Part shown: piece after piece, positions 1 through 7,538 of the stretch | Layout of the letters: the number at the start of each line of letters is the position of its first letter | Position numbering within the stretch: the first letter of the stretch is position 1 | Origin: Oscillospiraceae bacterium | GTDB taxonomy: Bacteria; Bacillota_A; Clostridia; Oscillospirales; WRJC01 | DNA length: 16,218 nt | Direction: 5' to 3' | NCBI GenBank assembly: GCA_009785015.1 | Contig: WQXD01000053.1 | Location: forward strand, 1-16,218 | Translations under genes and position numbers: made by a program | The notes under the pieces: model-generated | The model's database searches: none | What the model was told of the DNA's origin: nothing | Seen by the model: only the letters and a program-made list of their open reading frames with translations

Positions 1-17
1 CGCCCCCGCATAGCTGT

Positions 18-46
18 ATTATATCACATTTTTTCGCGTTTGTAAA
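18..46 (-). promoter_or_regulatory. Sigma-A promoter pointing left, out of the window
   Basis: On the minus strand there is a -35 TTTACA (41-46), a 17-bp spacer and a perfect -10 TATAAT (18-23) preceded by TG plus one base (extended -10). It points leftward, away from the M55 peptidase gene that ends at 91, so it should drive a gene beyond the left edge. It could also re-initiate transcription of the same leftward unit. Confidence 0.6.
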
Positions 47-90
47 CAGTTTTTTGAGATTATTTCGCCGAATCCGGAAAAATTTCGGAT

Positions 91-870
91 TTATATCCAA
101 AAATCCTGATAGCTGCCCGAGATTTTGCGCGCGGTACGGGCGTCGACGCGCTCGGTTCCGTTTTGCCTTGAAGCGTAGTCGCAATAATCGGCGCGCGTGT
201 ATTCTATCTTTATTTCCATAGGCAGCAGCGGCTTGAAAGCGGGTTTCTTCTCCGATTTTTCAACTGCCGCTTTCGCGGCCCGCCTTATTCTTTCAACCGC
301 CCTGTCAGCCGGAACAAGCGCCGCGTTCTCCCTCGATATACCCTTTTTTACGCATGCCGTTTCTATATCGCCGAAAAACTGCGTGGCCTCGTGTACGGCC
401 GCTTCGTCTCCGCTCACCATTATCATCGGCACGTCATAATGCGCGCAAACCATCGCCCATTGCCCGAGTTCCCCCATTTTGCGCCCGTTTACATAATAGT
501 TATATACCGCTTCGCTGCTTTGGGTATGGTCCAGAAACCCGTTGAGGGTCCCCGCCATCGCGTGGGCTCCGATAAAAAAAGTGCCGAAATAACTCCCGTC
601 TATTATCCCCCACCATTTTTTATTGGGTTTCGTGTCATGCTGGGCCCGCTTATCGAGCAGACCAAGGTCAAAATTTCCCCCGCCTCCGTGGCTGTCCAAC
701 ACGGTAACATGGGTCGCCCCGCCTTCAAAGGCCCCGTCTATGGCGGCGTTGACGTCGGTCATGAGTCTTTTTATGCTATACCCCAAATTCGCGCTTGAGG
801 CTTTGACCATTTCGCCCTTATCTATGCCGCTTATTCCCTCTAAATCCGTATGTATATATATTTTTTTCAT
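91..870 (-). CDS. M55 family metallopeptidase, DppA-type D-aminopeptidase
   Basis: Likely a zinc-dependent cytoplasmic aminopeptidase that releases N-terminal D-amino acids from short peptides, as described for Bacillus subtilis DppA. The 259 residues, near the usual 270, open with the family signature DLEGISGI. The expected metal ligands are visible: D9, E11, H61 (in LDSHGG), H103 (in GAHAMAG) and E134 (in MGELGQ); H115 sits where the proposed catalytic histidine lies in DppA. The start is supported by AAGGGAG ten bases upstream. The gene begins 27 bp after the sulfatase stop and has no promoter of its own, so the two are probably co-transcribed. A six-base inverted repeat (71-76/86-91) overlaps the stop codon but lacks a T-tract. 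The family is secure; the substrate (cell-wall-derived D-Ala peptides or other short peptides) is inferred. Confidence 0.88.
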   Translation of the reverse strand: MKKIYIHTDLEGISGIDKGEMVKASSANLGYSIKRLMTDVNAAIDGAFEGGATHVTVLDSHGGGGNFDLGLLDKRAQHDTKPNKKWWGIIDGSYFGTFFIGAHAMAGTLNGFLDHTQSSEAVYNYYVNGRKMGELGQWAMVCAHYDVPMIMVSGDEAAVHEATQFFGDIETACVKKGISRENAALVPADRAVERIRRAAKAAVEKSEKKPAFKPLLPMEIKIEYTRADYCDYASRQNGTERVDARTARKISGSYQDFWI

Positions 871-897
871 TTTTATTCATCTCCCTTGTTATTTGGA

Positions 898-2397
898 TTA
901 TTTCACGGTGAAATCGTAGACCCCCCGCGACCCGTCGAACTGATGTATGCGGAACAGCGCGCGTTCGGCAAATTCAAAACTTTTTAATTTGCCGTTATCG
1001 TCCAAAGCCGCAAACAGGCCCTTGCGGCGGCAGTAATCAGAAGCGTATGCCCTATACCCGGCTGCCGTATCCGGTTGTTTTTCCGCGAGGTTTTCAAGTT
1101 CGTTTTTGTCTTTTTCGAGGTCGAACAGCTGCTCTCTTCCGCCGTTTGCCATGTATATGTATTTGTAATTCTCGTTTCTCACCATCAATTTGAAATATTG
1201 GGTGCCGGGGCGCATATAGCACGAAAACAAATGTTGCCTTGCGGGCGCGTTTCCCGTTATATTTCCCAAAATGTCCGCTCCGTCGCGGAAATCGGCCACT
1301 TGGGCCGCCGACGCGGCGATTCCGAACAGATCCGACAAGGCGGCAATGGAAGCCTTTCGCGTATCCGCGGCGATTTTGTCCGGCCAGCTCACAAAAAAGG
1401 GAATGTGGCAGGACTGCTCGAAATAGCACTCCTTCTGCCAAGCCGAATGGTCGCCCGTCATGTCGCCGTGATCGGTAAAAAAGCATATGAGCGTGTTGTC
1501 AGAATTGCCGCGCGCTTCGACACAGTCCAGAATTTTTCCCAAACAGGCGTCTATGTAGCTTATTTCACCGTAATAACGCGCTTTTGCTTCCCTCGCGGAA
1601 AAATCGTTTAGTTCGTTTGCCCATATGAGATAATTCATCCAGGGGATCTGTTCGTCCATATGGTCGCAGCACAACTCGCCGCGCACGGGATTCGGCATTT
1701 TATCCGGGTTGTACATGCGGTTATACGGTATCGGCGGCGCGAAAGGCGGATGCGGCCCGATAAACGAAACAAATCCGAAATAGGGCCGCAAAAGGCCGTC
1801 TTCGGCGGATATGAGTTCAACCGCTTTTTCGGCGGCGTAATTTTCGACGGTCAGTTCCGCGGGAAGCGGGCTTGTCTGGGGCATGTAATACATATCCGTG
1901 CGTTCTCCGTGAAGCTGTTCTATGAAATCGTATTCCGGATGTTTGTCGCGTATAAACGAGGCGTAGCCGTCCTTGCCCCGCTGTTCGGTTGAACCGTAGA
2001 GCTCTTCGGTGTGTATGTGGGTCTCAAATCCCAAATCCTCGAATGTATCGGGGCATGTGTGAAATTTGCCCACGCCGAAAGTGCGGTAACCGGCCTTTTT
2101 TAAACTCCTTGCGAGATAAGGCCCGCAGCGTTCTTCCATATCCGCGGGAAGCCCGTCGAGAGGGGAGGGGACTTCGTTTGAATAGCATCCGGTGTTGTGC
2201 GGTTCACGCCCGGTCATGATGGTATATCTCGCCGGGACGCATACCGGGCAGGTGGAATAGGCGTTTGTAAACAGCGCCCCGCGCCGGGCGAGACGGTCCA
2301 AATTGGGCGTATGTATTATATCGTTTCCCAGAGCCGCGATGCAGTCGTACCTGAGCTGGTCGCACATGATATACAAAATATCCGGTCTTTTTTGCAT
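898..2397 (-). CDS. Formylglycine-dependent sulfatase (arylsulfatase-like)
   Basis: A member of the alkaline phosphatase/sulfatase superfamily, expected to hydrolyse a sulfate ester. The 499 residues show an N-terminal metal-binding DQ (D13-Q14), the sulfatase signature C53-V-P-A-R57 followed by TIMTGR, GPHPPF around H216, and a second metal site FFTDHGD (D309, H310). In the family, C53 is converted to formylglycine; anaerobes do this with the radical SAM enzyme anSME, which is not seen here. No signal peptide is evident, so the protein looks cytoplasmic and would act on an imported sulfated molecule. The start has AAGGAGG nine bases upstream and a perfect promoter behind it. The M55 peptidase follows 27 bp downstream. 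The substrate cannot be told from sequence: sulfated glycan fragment, choline sulfate-like molecule, or a phosphonate ester in related enzymes. Confidence 0.88.
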   Translation of the reverse strand: MQKRPDILYIMCDQLRYDCIAALGNDIIHTPNLDRLARRGALFTNAYSTCPVCVPARYTIMTGREPHNTGCYSNEVPSPLDGLPADMEERCGPYLARSLKKAGYRTFGVGKFHTCPDTFEDLGFETHIHTEELYGSTEQRGKDGYASFIRDKHPEYDFIEQLHGERTDMYYMPQTSPLPAELTVENYAAEKAVELISAEDGLLRPYFGFVSFIGPHPPFAPPIPYNRMYNPDKMPNPVRGELCCDHMDEQIPWMNYLIWANELNDFSAREAKARYYGEISYIDACLGKILDCVEARGNSDNTLICFFTDHGDMTGDHSAWQKECYFEQSCHIPFFVSWPDKIAADTRKASIAALSDLFGIAASAAQVADFRDGADILGNITGNAPARQHLFSCYMRPGTQYFKLMVRNENYKYIYMANGGREQLFDLEKDKNELENLAEKQPDTAAGYRAYASDYCRRKGLFAALDDNGKLKSFEFAERALFRIHQFDGSRGVYDFTVK

Positions 2398-2444
2398 AAG
2401 CCAGAGCCTCCTTGAAATAATTATAAGGATAAGTATATTATATA

Positions 2445-2473
2445 ATTATATGCAATAACCGTTCATTTGTCAA
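2445..2473 (-). promoter_or_regulatory. Sigma-A promoter of the sulfatase/M55 unit
   Basis: On the minus strand a perfect -35 TTGACA (2468-2473), a 17-bp spacer and a perfect -10 TATAAT (2445-2450) lie about 48 bp upstream of the sulfatase start. This is a full-consensus site, so the unit is either strongly expressed or held down by a repressor not visible here. Confidence 0.75.
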
Positions 2474-2536
2474 GCTGTCAGCCGCGAAAAATTTACAATT
2501 ATTTTTTCGGGATTTAAAATTTTTGATTTGCATTTA

Positions 2537-2545
2537 TGATATAAT
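2537..2545 (+). promoter_or_regulatory. Extended -10 promoter of pyrB
   Basis: TGATATAAT (TG at 2537-2538, -10 hexamer 2540-2545) lies 50 bp before the pyrB start. No good -35 is seen at the right distance, as is common for extended -10 promoters. No PyrR-type attenuator or other leader structure fits in the short 5' leader, so pyrimidine control is not visible. Confidence 0.55.
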
Positions 2546-2595
2546 AACCACAATATTCAGGTGGGAGTTATCTCAAAAAAGGAAGGTTAAGTTTT

Positions 2596-3666
2596 ATGTT
2601 TTGCGATCTAATCGATTTTAACGATTTGCCGCTTGCGGAATGGGAAGCGCTGCTCGGGCTCGGGTTTGATATCTGCGACTCCTTCGCGGCGTACTGCGAC
2701 TGCCTCAAAGGCAGAATTTTGGCCTCTTTGTTTTATGAACCGAGCACAAGGACAAATCTGTCGTTTCAGGCCGCCATGCAAAGGCTCGGAGGCGGAGTGA
2801 TCGGTTTTTCCGGCACTTCGGCGACTTCCGTCGCGAAAGGGGAAACCCTGAAAGACACCGTAAAAATCGTTTCGAATTATGCCGATGTGATAGTCATGCG
2901 CCATCCAAACGAGGGAGCGGCGTATGCGGCTTCGCTTTATTCCAAGCTTCCGGTGATAAACGCAGGGGACGGGGGGCACCTTCACCCCACCCAGACAATG
3001 GTCGATTTGTTTACCATAAGCAAATTAAAAGGCAAAAAAATGACGGGGCTCGCCGTCGGGATCTGCGGGGATCTGCTGTACGGAAGAACCGCCCATTCGC
3101 TTCTCAGGGCTTTTTCAATGTATACGGGCAATACTTTTTACCTCATATCCACTCCGGCCCTGCAGACGCCGGAATATTTTTTGTCGGAGCTGAGAAAACA
3201 TAACAAAATAATCGCGGCCGATACGATAGAAGAATGTATAGGCGAGCTCGATATCATATACATGACGAGAATACAGCGCGAAAGATTTGCCAGCGACGAA
3301 GATTACAAAAAACAAACCGGGATATATATTTTAGACAAAAACAAATTGAAAAAAGCCAAAGACGATCTGGCTATACTCCATCCGCTTCCCAAGAACGACG
3401 AAATTGCCGCGGAAATCGACGACGACCCGAGGGCGAAATATTTTTTTCAAGCCGAACTTGGACTGTATATACGGATGGCGCTGCTTGTCAAAATCCTCGA
3501 GGGCCCCAAGCCGCCTCCCAAAACGAAAATATCGGGCAATACCGAAAAAAAATGCGAAAATATATCGTGCGTGACAAAAACCGAAAAGGGCATTCCGGAT
3601 ATAGCCAAAACAAGCGGCGGCAAATCCGTCTGCGCCTACTGCGAAACCCTGTTTAGTCTATGTTGA
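2596..3666 (+). CDS. pyrB: Aspartate carbamoyltransferase catalytic chain with fused PyrI-type zinc domain
   Basis: Joins carbamoyl phosphate and L-aspartate to carbamoyl aspartate, the committed step of pyrimidine synthesis. Residues 1-303 cover a whole catalytic chain: the carbamoyl phosphate loop S50-T-R-T53, the mobile-loop lysine K81 in TSVAKGETL, RHPNEGA (102-108), HPTQ (130-133), GDLLYGRTAHS, MTRIQRER for aspartate, and HPLP (262-265). Residues 304-356 are extra: a Pro/Lys linker, then C320-x4-C325-VTKTE, and C346-x2-C349-E. This matches the zinc-binding C-terminal module of the separate regulatory chain PyrI (spacing in E. coli C109/C114/C138/C141). The allosteric nucleotide-binding half of PyrI is absent. 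GGAAGG nine bases upstream sets the start. The last 14 bp overlap the convergent lipoprotein gene. Full PyrB-PyrI fusions are known; this zinc-only tail is the odd point. Confidence 0.95.
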   Translation: MFCDLIDFNDLPLAEWEALLGLGFDICDSFAAYCDCLKGRILASLFYEPSTRTNLSFQAAMQRLGGGVIGFSGTSATSVAKGETLKDTVKIVSNYADVIVMRHPNEGAAYAASLYSKLPVINAGDGGHLHPTQTMVDLFTISKLKGKKMTGLAVGICGDLLYGRTAHSLLRAFSMYTGNTFYLISTPALQTPEYFLSELRKHNKIIAADTIEECIGELDIIYMTRIQRERFASDEDYKKQTGIYILDKNKLKKAKDDLAILHPLPKNDEIAAEIDDDPRAKYFFQAELGLYIRMALLVKILEGPKPPPKTKISGNTEKKCENISCVTKTEKGIPDIAKTSGGKSVCAYCETLFSLC

Positions 3667-5125
3667 TCAACTTATCTATTATTTTTTGCAGATTTTTGAA
3701 TATATTTGCGCTTTGCTTTTCATAAACCGAAGCAAAATTATGTTCGACTTTCGTTATCATGGGCGCTATCATGCTTATGAGACTGTTTCCGGCGTAATAC
3801 GATATATCATACATCCTGCTCTCGAGAATGATATCGAGCATCTCCGAAGAATCGTCGTCGCGGGAATATTTTGTTTTGAGCGCGATATCGTAATATGCGG
3901 GAACGGCGATATTGTATGACGCTATCGACATCGCCTCGAGGACATATCCGGTGCGGTTGTTTTCGCCGTTGGTGATGGGAATGCACATGATGGGCGAAGC
4001 TCCGCCGACGTGCGTGAGATAACTTTTTTGGTTTTCGTCGAGTTTGGGGTATGGCAGAACGCCGAAATCCACATCCATTCCGCGGAGCAGTTCGATATTT
4101 CTCAATATGATCGCGTACAAAAATATTCTGTTATCCTCGAAATATTTGAGCCCCTCATATAAGTCAAGCCCCGTGTACGCGCTTTGCTTATCGACGAACA
4201 GATCGTACAGCATATCCACAAGCGACTGGCACCGCGCAATATCGGCGTTCGGCTCATATTTCCCGTCGCCGTCTATATATCCGCGCAATAAATCAGACGA
4301 AAAAACCCAGTTGAAAGTCATGCTGGCGGGATCCTGTATATAGCCGAACAGGTCGTCTTTCGGTTTATATGCGCCGTCGCCGTTGAGATCGGAAGATATA
4401 TTTTTTACTATTTTACTCATTTTGTCAAGGGTCCATTCGCCTTGTTTTACAAGCGAATATAAATTTTCGACTTCATAGTTCTCCGCCAATTTTTTGTTGA
4501 AAATCATCGCGAGGGTATCGTCTATTTCGCTGATCAGTATGCTGCCGGACATATTATATAATCTGCCCTGCACCGCCAACCCGGCGGCGCAGCGCGCGCT
4601 CCACCACGGCGCGGAAAAATCGACGTTTTGCAAATCATGAAAATTTTTAAAAAGCCCTTCCGAGGCAAGCGCCATAGCCGAACCCTTATACAAATTTACC
4701 ATATCGTATATATCATCGCCGGCTTTGATAGTCTTTCTCGCGTCCCCGTCGGGATTCATCGACGGGACAGTTTTTATTTTCACGTTATATCTGTCAAACA
4801 GCATCGAGTTGCGCCGAAAGATTGCGTCGTCTATTGTATCGCCGGTTTCTTCTTCGACCATTATTTCCTGAACAAATCTGTTTGTGTCGTTTATTCCGGC
4901 TTCGAGAGTCAAAAAAGTGAATTCGTAACCGGCGAAATCCCCATCGCCGATGGTCGCAAACATATCTTCCGGTTCATCTGACTGCGTTTGATCCGCACTG
5001 CCGGCATTTTCGTTGTTGTCCGCGTCGTTTTTTTGGTTTTTATCCGTCGTGTCCGCGTTGCATGAAAAAAGATTTATAAATATAAGAATCAAAATGATAA
5101 AAAATAAAATAATTTTGTGTTTCAT
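3653..5125 (-). CDS. ABC-type extracellular solute-binding lipoprotein
   Basis: The 490 residues start with a lysine pair, a long hydrophobic stretch (about residues 5-20) and a lipobox-like LFSC with the lipidated cysteine at C22. A low-complexity Asp/Asn/Gln/Ser-rich linker (about 23-58) typical of Clostridia solute-binding lipoproteins follows. The mature part, with GEWTLDKM-type segments, acidic DLNGDG-like motifs and length of about 430 residues, resembles family-1 solute-binding proteins for sugars or oligosaccharides. It follows the glycyl radical enzyme gene by 35 bp, with a weak AAAGG ribosome binding site 11 bases before ATG, so the two are probably one transcript. No permease or ATPase partner is in the window. 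The ligand is unknown; one possibility is the glycyl radical enzyme's substrate or a precursor. The 3' end overlaps pyrB by 14 bp on the opposite strand. Confidence 0.75.
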   Translation of the reverse strand: MKHKIILFFIILILIFINLFSCNADTTDKNQKNDADNNENAGSADQTQSDEPEDMFATIGDGDFAGYEFTFLTLEAGINDTNRFVQEIMVEEETGDTIDDAIFRRNSMLFDRYNVKIKTVPSMNPDGDARKTIKAGDDIYDMVNLYKGSAMALASEGLFKNFHDLQNVDFSAPWWSARCAAGLAVQGRLYNMSGSILISEIDDTLAMIFNKKLAENYEVENLYSLVKQGEWTLDKMSKIVKNISSDLNGDGAYKPKDDLFGYIQDPASMTFNWVFSSDLLRGYIDGDGKYEPNADIARCQSLVDMLYDLFVDKQSAYTGLDLYEGLKYFEDNRIFLYAIILRNIELLRGMDVDFGVLPYPKLDENQKSYLTHVGGASPIMCIPITNGENNRTGYVLEAMSIASYNIAVPAYYDIALKTKYSRDDDSSEMLDIILESRMYDISYYAGNSLISMIAPMITKVEHNFASVYEKQSANIFKNLQKIIDKLINID

Positions 5126-5160
5126 GATTGTTTTTGCCTTTCTTCGTTACATTTATTATC

Positions 5161-7305
5161 TCACATTCTTTGAGCAGTTCGTTGTATTACCATATCCTGC
5201 CATTTTTCGTCCAATGTGACAAATCTTGCCGACCAGCCCGAAATGCGCACCGACAGCGATTTGTATTCCTCCGGATTTTTCTGCGCTTCCAACAAAATCC
5301 TATTGTCTATAACGTCCATATTCATAAAAAACCCGCCCAAAGACACAAATCCGCGTATCAGGCTCTTGATCGCTTCGATGTCGTTTTCACCTTCAACGCC
5401 TGCCGGGAAAAGTTTTATGTCGAGGCTCGCCCCGGTCGTCATCTTTTTTAAATCCGCTTTGCAGTGCGATCTTATAATCGCCGTCGCGCCATTTTGATCG
5501 GTTCCCGGCGTGGGTGAAAAATTTCCGGCCAAAACGTCGCCCTTTTTATATCCGTGCGCCGAAGCGGTTCTCGTCCACTGCCAGTCAATCTGCCTGCCGA
5601 ACGTGCTGATTCCCGGAGGGTTCAGTACCGGCGATTTGATATTCGCGTTTTTAAACGATTTTGCGAAATCGTCCACGATTCCCGCGGCAATTTCGTCGAC
5701 CTCGTCGTTGTCGTTCCCGAAATAGACATAACGGTTCTGTATATCTTTTCGCAGGGTTTCCTCGCCTTCCCAGTTGTTTTTTAGTATCGTGAGAAAATCC
5801 GAAAGAGCCATTTTCTTTTCGTCAAAGACAAATTTTTTGATGGCGTATAAACTGTTCGCGGTATCCGCCAGTCCGCCTATATGCGGAGATACGACAACAT
5901 ATTTGGGCCCGCCCTCCAGATAAGACCGTCCGTTTTCTATGCAGCCCTCTATAAACATGGAAACCGCGGAACAGGGCATTTTCTTTTTCCATTCCCAATC
6001 GCCGCACTTGTCTTTTTTGTCCTCATCTGCATCTACGAACCAGGTTGATATATCGCGCCGCAAATTTGCGACATGATTTGAAAGGTCCTTGACAAACTGC
6101 GAATACAGAGCCTCGAAACTGTCATAATCCGCCGGGTCGCTTTCCAATTTCAAAGTATCGCGCTGTAAGATATACAAACTGTCGAAAGGGCAGTATGAAA
6201 AATAAGTCTTGCCCGGAATCTGCACTTCCCAGCAGCCGTCGTTGGCGAAACACCGCGCTTCTTTTAGACTGTATCCGAAATCAACCAGGCTGTCTATGAT
6301 AAGCGCGTCGTTATATACAGCCACTATCCCGCCGCCGTGCCGTATGACTTCGCTTGTTTTTTTCATCAACGGTTCGGGCGTTTTGTCGTTTATGCGAACG
6401 GCTATGGGAAAATCTCCGATGGGAAGCTCTTCTATGATTTCAAGAACCAGATAAGTGACCGCATTTGTAATATCGTTCCCGTTTTCGTCCGCTCCCGACA
6501 AAACGATATTCTGATAATGCTGCGCGTCGCCGCTTCCCCTCGGGGTATCTTTCTGTATCCATTCGCAGCCCTTGATAAAAAAACTTGCGAGAATTTCCCG
6601 CGCCTGATCTATGGTCAGCGTACCCTGTTGCAAATCGCATTCCAAAAATTCGCCGAGTATGACGTCAATCCTGCCGATACCCGACCAGTTGCCGGTCAGT
6701 CTTGTGAATGCGAACAAAAACCACAGGCTCTGCACCGCTTCGTAAAAGTTGCGCGCCGGACCAAAGGGCACTTGCAACAGATTTTTATAAATTTCGGGTT
6801 TGATGTTTTTGGTTTCGTCTACATAACGCGCGTGCCATATCTTAAAGGCGCCGATTGTTTTTAACATACTCTCCAATGTCTGAATTTTATACGGGTCTTC
6901 AAAAAGTTCCAGTTGGTTTTTTATTTTTTCCTCAATGGCGCCGACGCCGTTTTTTACGGCGTAGTCAAACCCCAGCGTCAAATGGCTTATGCTCCCGAAA
7001 ACATATTTGCCCATATATTGCGCGGGTATGACGTGCCCGATGGACCCTCCCAAAGCGGCGGCTCCGCTTATGAGCTCTTCTTCGCAGATGCGCAAAGGCG
7101 CTTCCTGCGCGATTTTTAATATCATAGCGTCATATTTTTCATAATCCGACATGGTTTCGAATCCGTATGTGCCGTCCATACTGACGAAAGGCGTTTTCAT
7201 GGCTTCGTCTCCGTAATATCCCATAAGCGACCTATGGGCGAATTCTCTTGTACTTTCGGATAACCTGACGGGGCGCTTTGTTTTTGCAGCCGAATAAAAT
7301 ATCAT
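5161..7305 (-). CDS. Glycyl radical enzyme of the pyruvate formate-lyase/dehydratase superfamily
   Basis: An oxygen-sensitive radical enzyme that carries its radical on a backbone glycine. The 714 residues include the active-site loop NDG-C358-W-E360 and, close to the C-terminus, the glycyl radical loop V-R-I-S-G690-W-S-A-R-F. A single cysteine followed by x-Glu, rather than the Cys-Cys pair of pyruvate formate-lyase, is the pattern of the dehydratase/C-X lyase branch (glycerol or diol dehydratase, CutC, HypD and others). The protein is shorter than most members (about 760-850). It needs a radical SAM activase, usually encoded next door; none is adjacent here. The start is backed by AAAGGGGGG 11 bases upstream and a perfect promoter. 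It leads a unit with the solute-binding lipoprotein. Substrate unknown; no subclass is assigned. Confidence 0.88.
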   Translation of the reverse strand: MIFYSAAKTKRPVRLSESTREFAHRSLMGYYGDEAMKTPFVSMDGTYGFETMSDYEKYDAMILKIAQEAPLRICEEELISGAAALGGSIGHVIPAQYMGKYVFGSISHLTLGFDYAVKNGVGAIEEKIKNQLELFEDPYKIQTLESMLKTIGAFKIWHARYVDETKNIKPEIYKNLLQVPFGPARNFYEAVQSLWFLFAFTRLTGNWSGIGRIDVILGEFLECDLQQGTLTIDQAREILASFFIKGCEWIQKDTPRGSGDAQHYQNIVLSGADENGNDITNAVTYLVLEIIEELPIGDFPIAVRINDKTPEPLMKKTSEVIRHGGGIVAVYNDALIIDSLVDFGYSLKEARCFANDGCWEVQIPGKTYFSYCPFDSLYILQRDTLKLESDPADYDSFEALYSQFVKDLSNHVANLRRDISTWFVDADEDKKDKCGDWEWKKKMPCSAVSMFIEGCIENGRSYLEGGPKYVVVSPHIGGLADTANSLYAIKKFVFDEKKMALSDFLTILKNNWEGEETLRKDIQNRYVYFGNDNDEVDEIAAGIVDDFAKSFKNANIKSPVLNPPGISTFGRQIDWQWTRTASAHGYKKGDVLAGNFSPTPGTDQNGATAIIRSHCKADLKKMTTGASLDIKLFPAGVEGENDIEAIKSLIRGFVSLGGFFMNMDVIDNRILLEAQKNPEEYKSLSVRISGWSARFVTLDEKWQDMVIQRTAQRM

Positions 7306-7342
7306 GATATAACTGACCCCCCTTTGTAATTAGAGTATTTAA

Positions 7343-7371
7343 ATTATATCATATAATCATAATAGTGTCAA
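7343..7371 (-). promoter_or_regulatory. Full-consensus promoter of the glycyl radical enzyme unit
   Basis: On the minus strand: -35 TTGACA (7366-7371), a 17-bp spacer ending in TG plus one base, and -10 TATAAT (7343-7348), about 38 bp before the start codon at 7305. Every recognised sigma-A element is at consensus. Confidence 0.8.
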
Positions 7372-7429
7372 GAGCGAAAAAATTAATAAAGCGTTCGGCT
7401 TTTTTTAACTTTTTTTACCTCAAACTCGG

Positions 7430-7440
7430 GTTGTGACAAC
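7430..7440. promoter_or_regulatory. Small dyad between divergent promoters, possible operator
   Basis: GTTGT-G-ACAAC is a perfect 11-base dyad centred on 7435. It ends seven bases before the -35 of the kinase promoter and lies about 58 bp upstream of the -35 of the divergent promoter. Position and symmetry suit a regulator site, but such a short palindrome can arise by chance and no second copy was found. Confidence 0.2.
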
Positions 7441-7447
7441 TGTAGTA

Positions 7448-7476
7448 TTGACAATAAAATTATTTTATGATAGAAT
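7448..7476 (+). promoter_or_regulatory. Promoter of the kinase-phosphatase-exporter cluster
   Basis: -35 TTGACA (7448-7453), a 17-bp spacer and -10 TAGAAT (7471-7476) preceded by TGA (extended -10). It lies 62 bp before the GTG start of the kinase and is the only strong rightward promoter seen before the phosphatase, so it probably drives the cluster. Confidence 0.75.
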
Positions 7477-7538
7477 ACAAGTGTATTTGACATGATAAAA
7501 AACAAATAAAAACTATTGTTTGGCGGGGAGGCACGAAA

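Noticed and set aside
71..91. Inverted repeat AATCCG/CGGATT at the end of the M55 gene
   Set aside because: Six pairs overlapping the stop codon with no T-tract on the transcribed side, so not called a terminator.
1075..1992. Plus-strand open frames inside the sulfatase gene
   Set aside because: The minus-strand sulfatase has all catalytic motifs across the same span; these frames match no known motif.
7388..7406. Small hairpin AAAGC-GTTCG-GCTTT followed by T, looking like a rightward terminator
   Set aside because: Only five base pairs, and no rightward gene ends here; it sits upstream of both divergent promoters. It could be a relic but is too weak to call.
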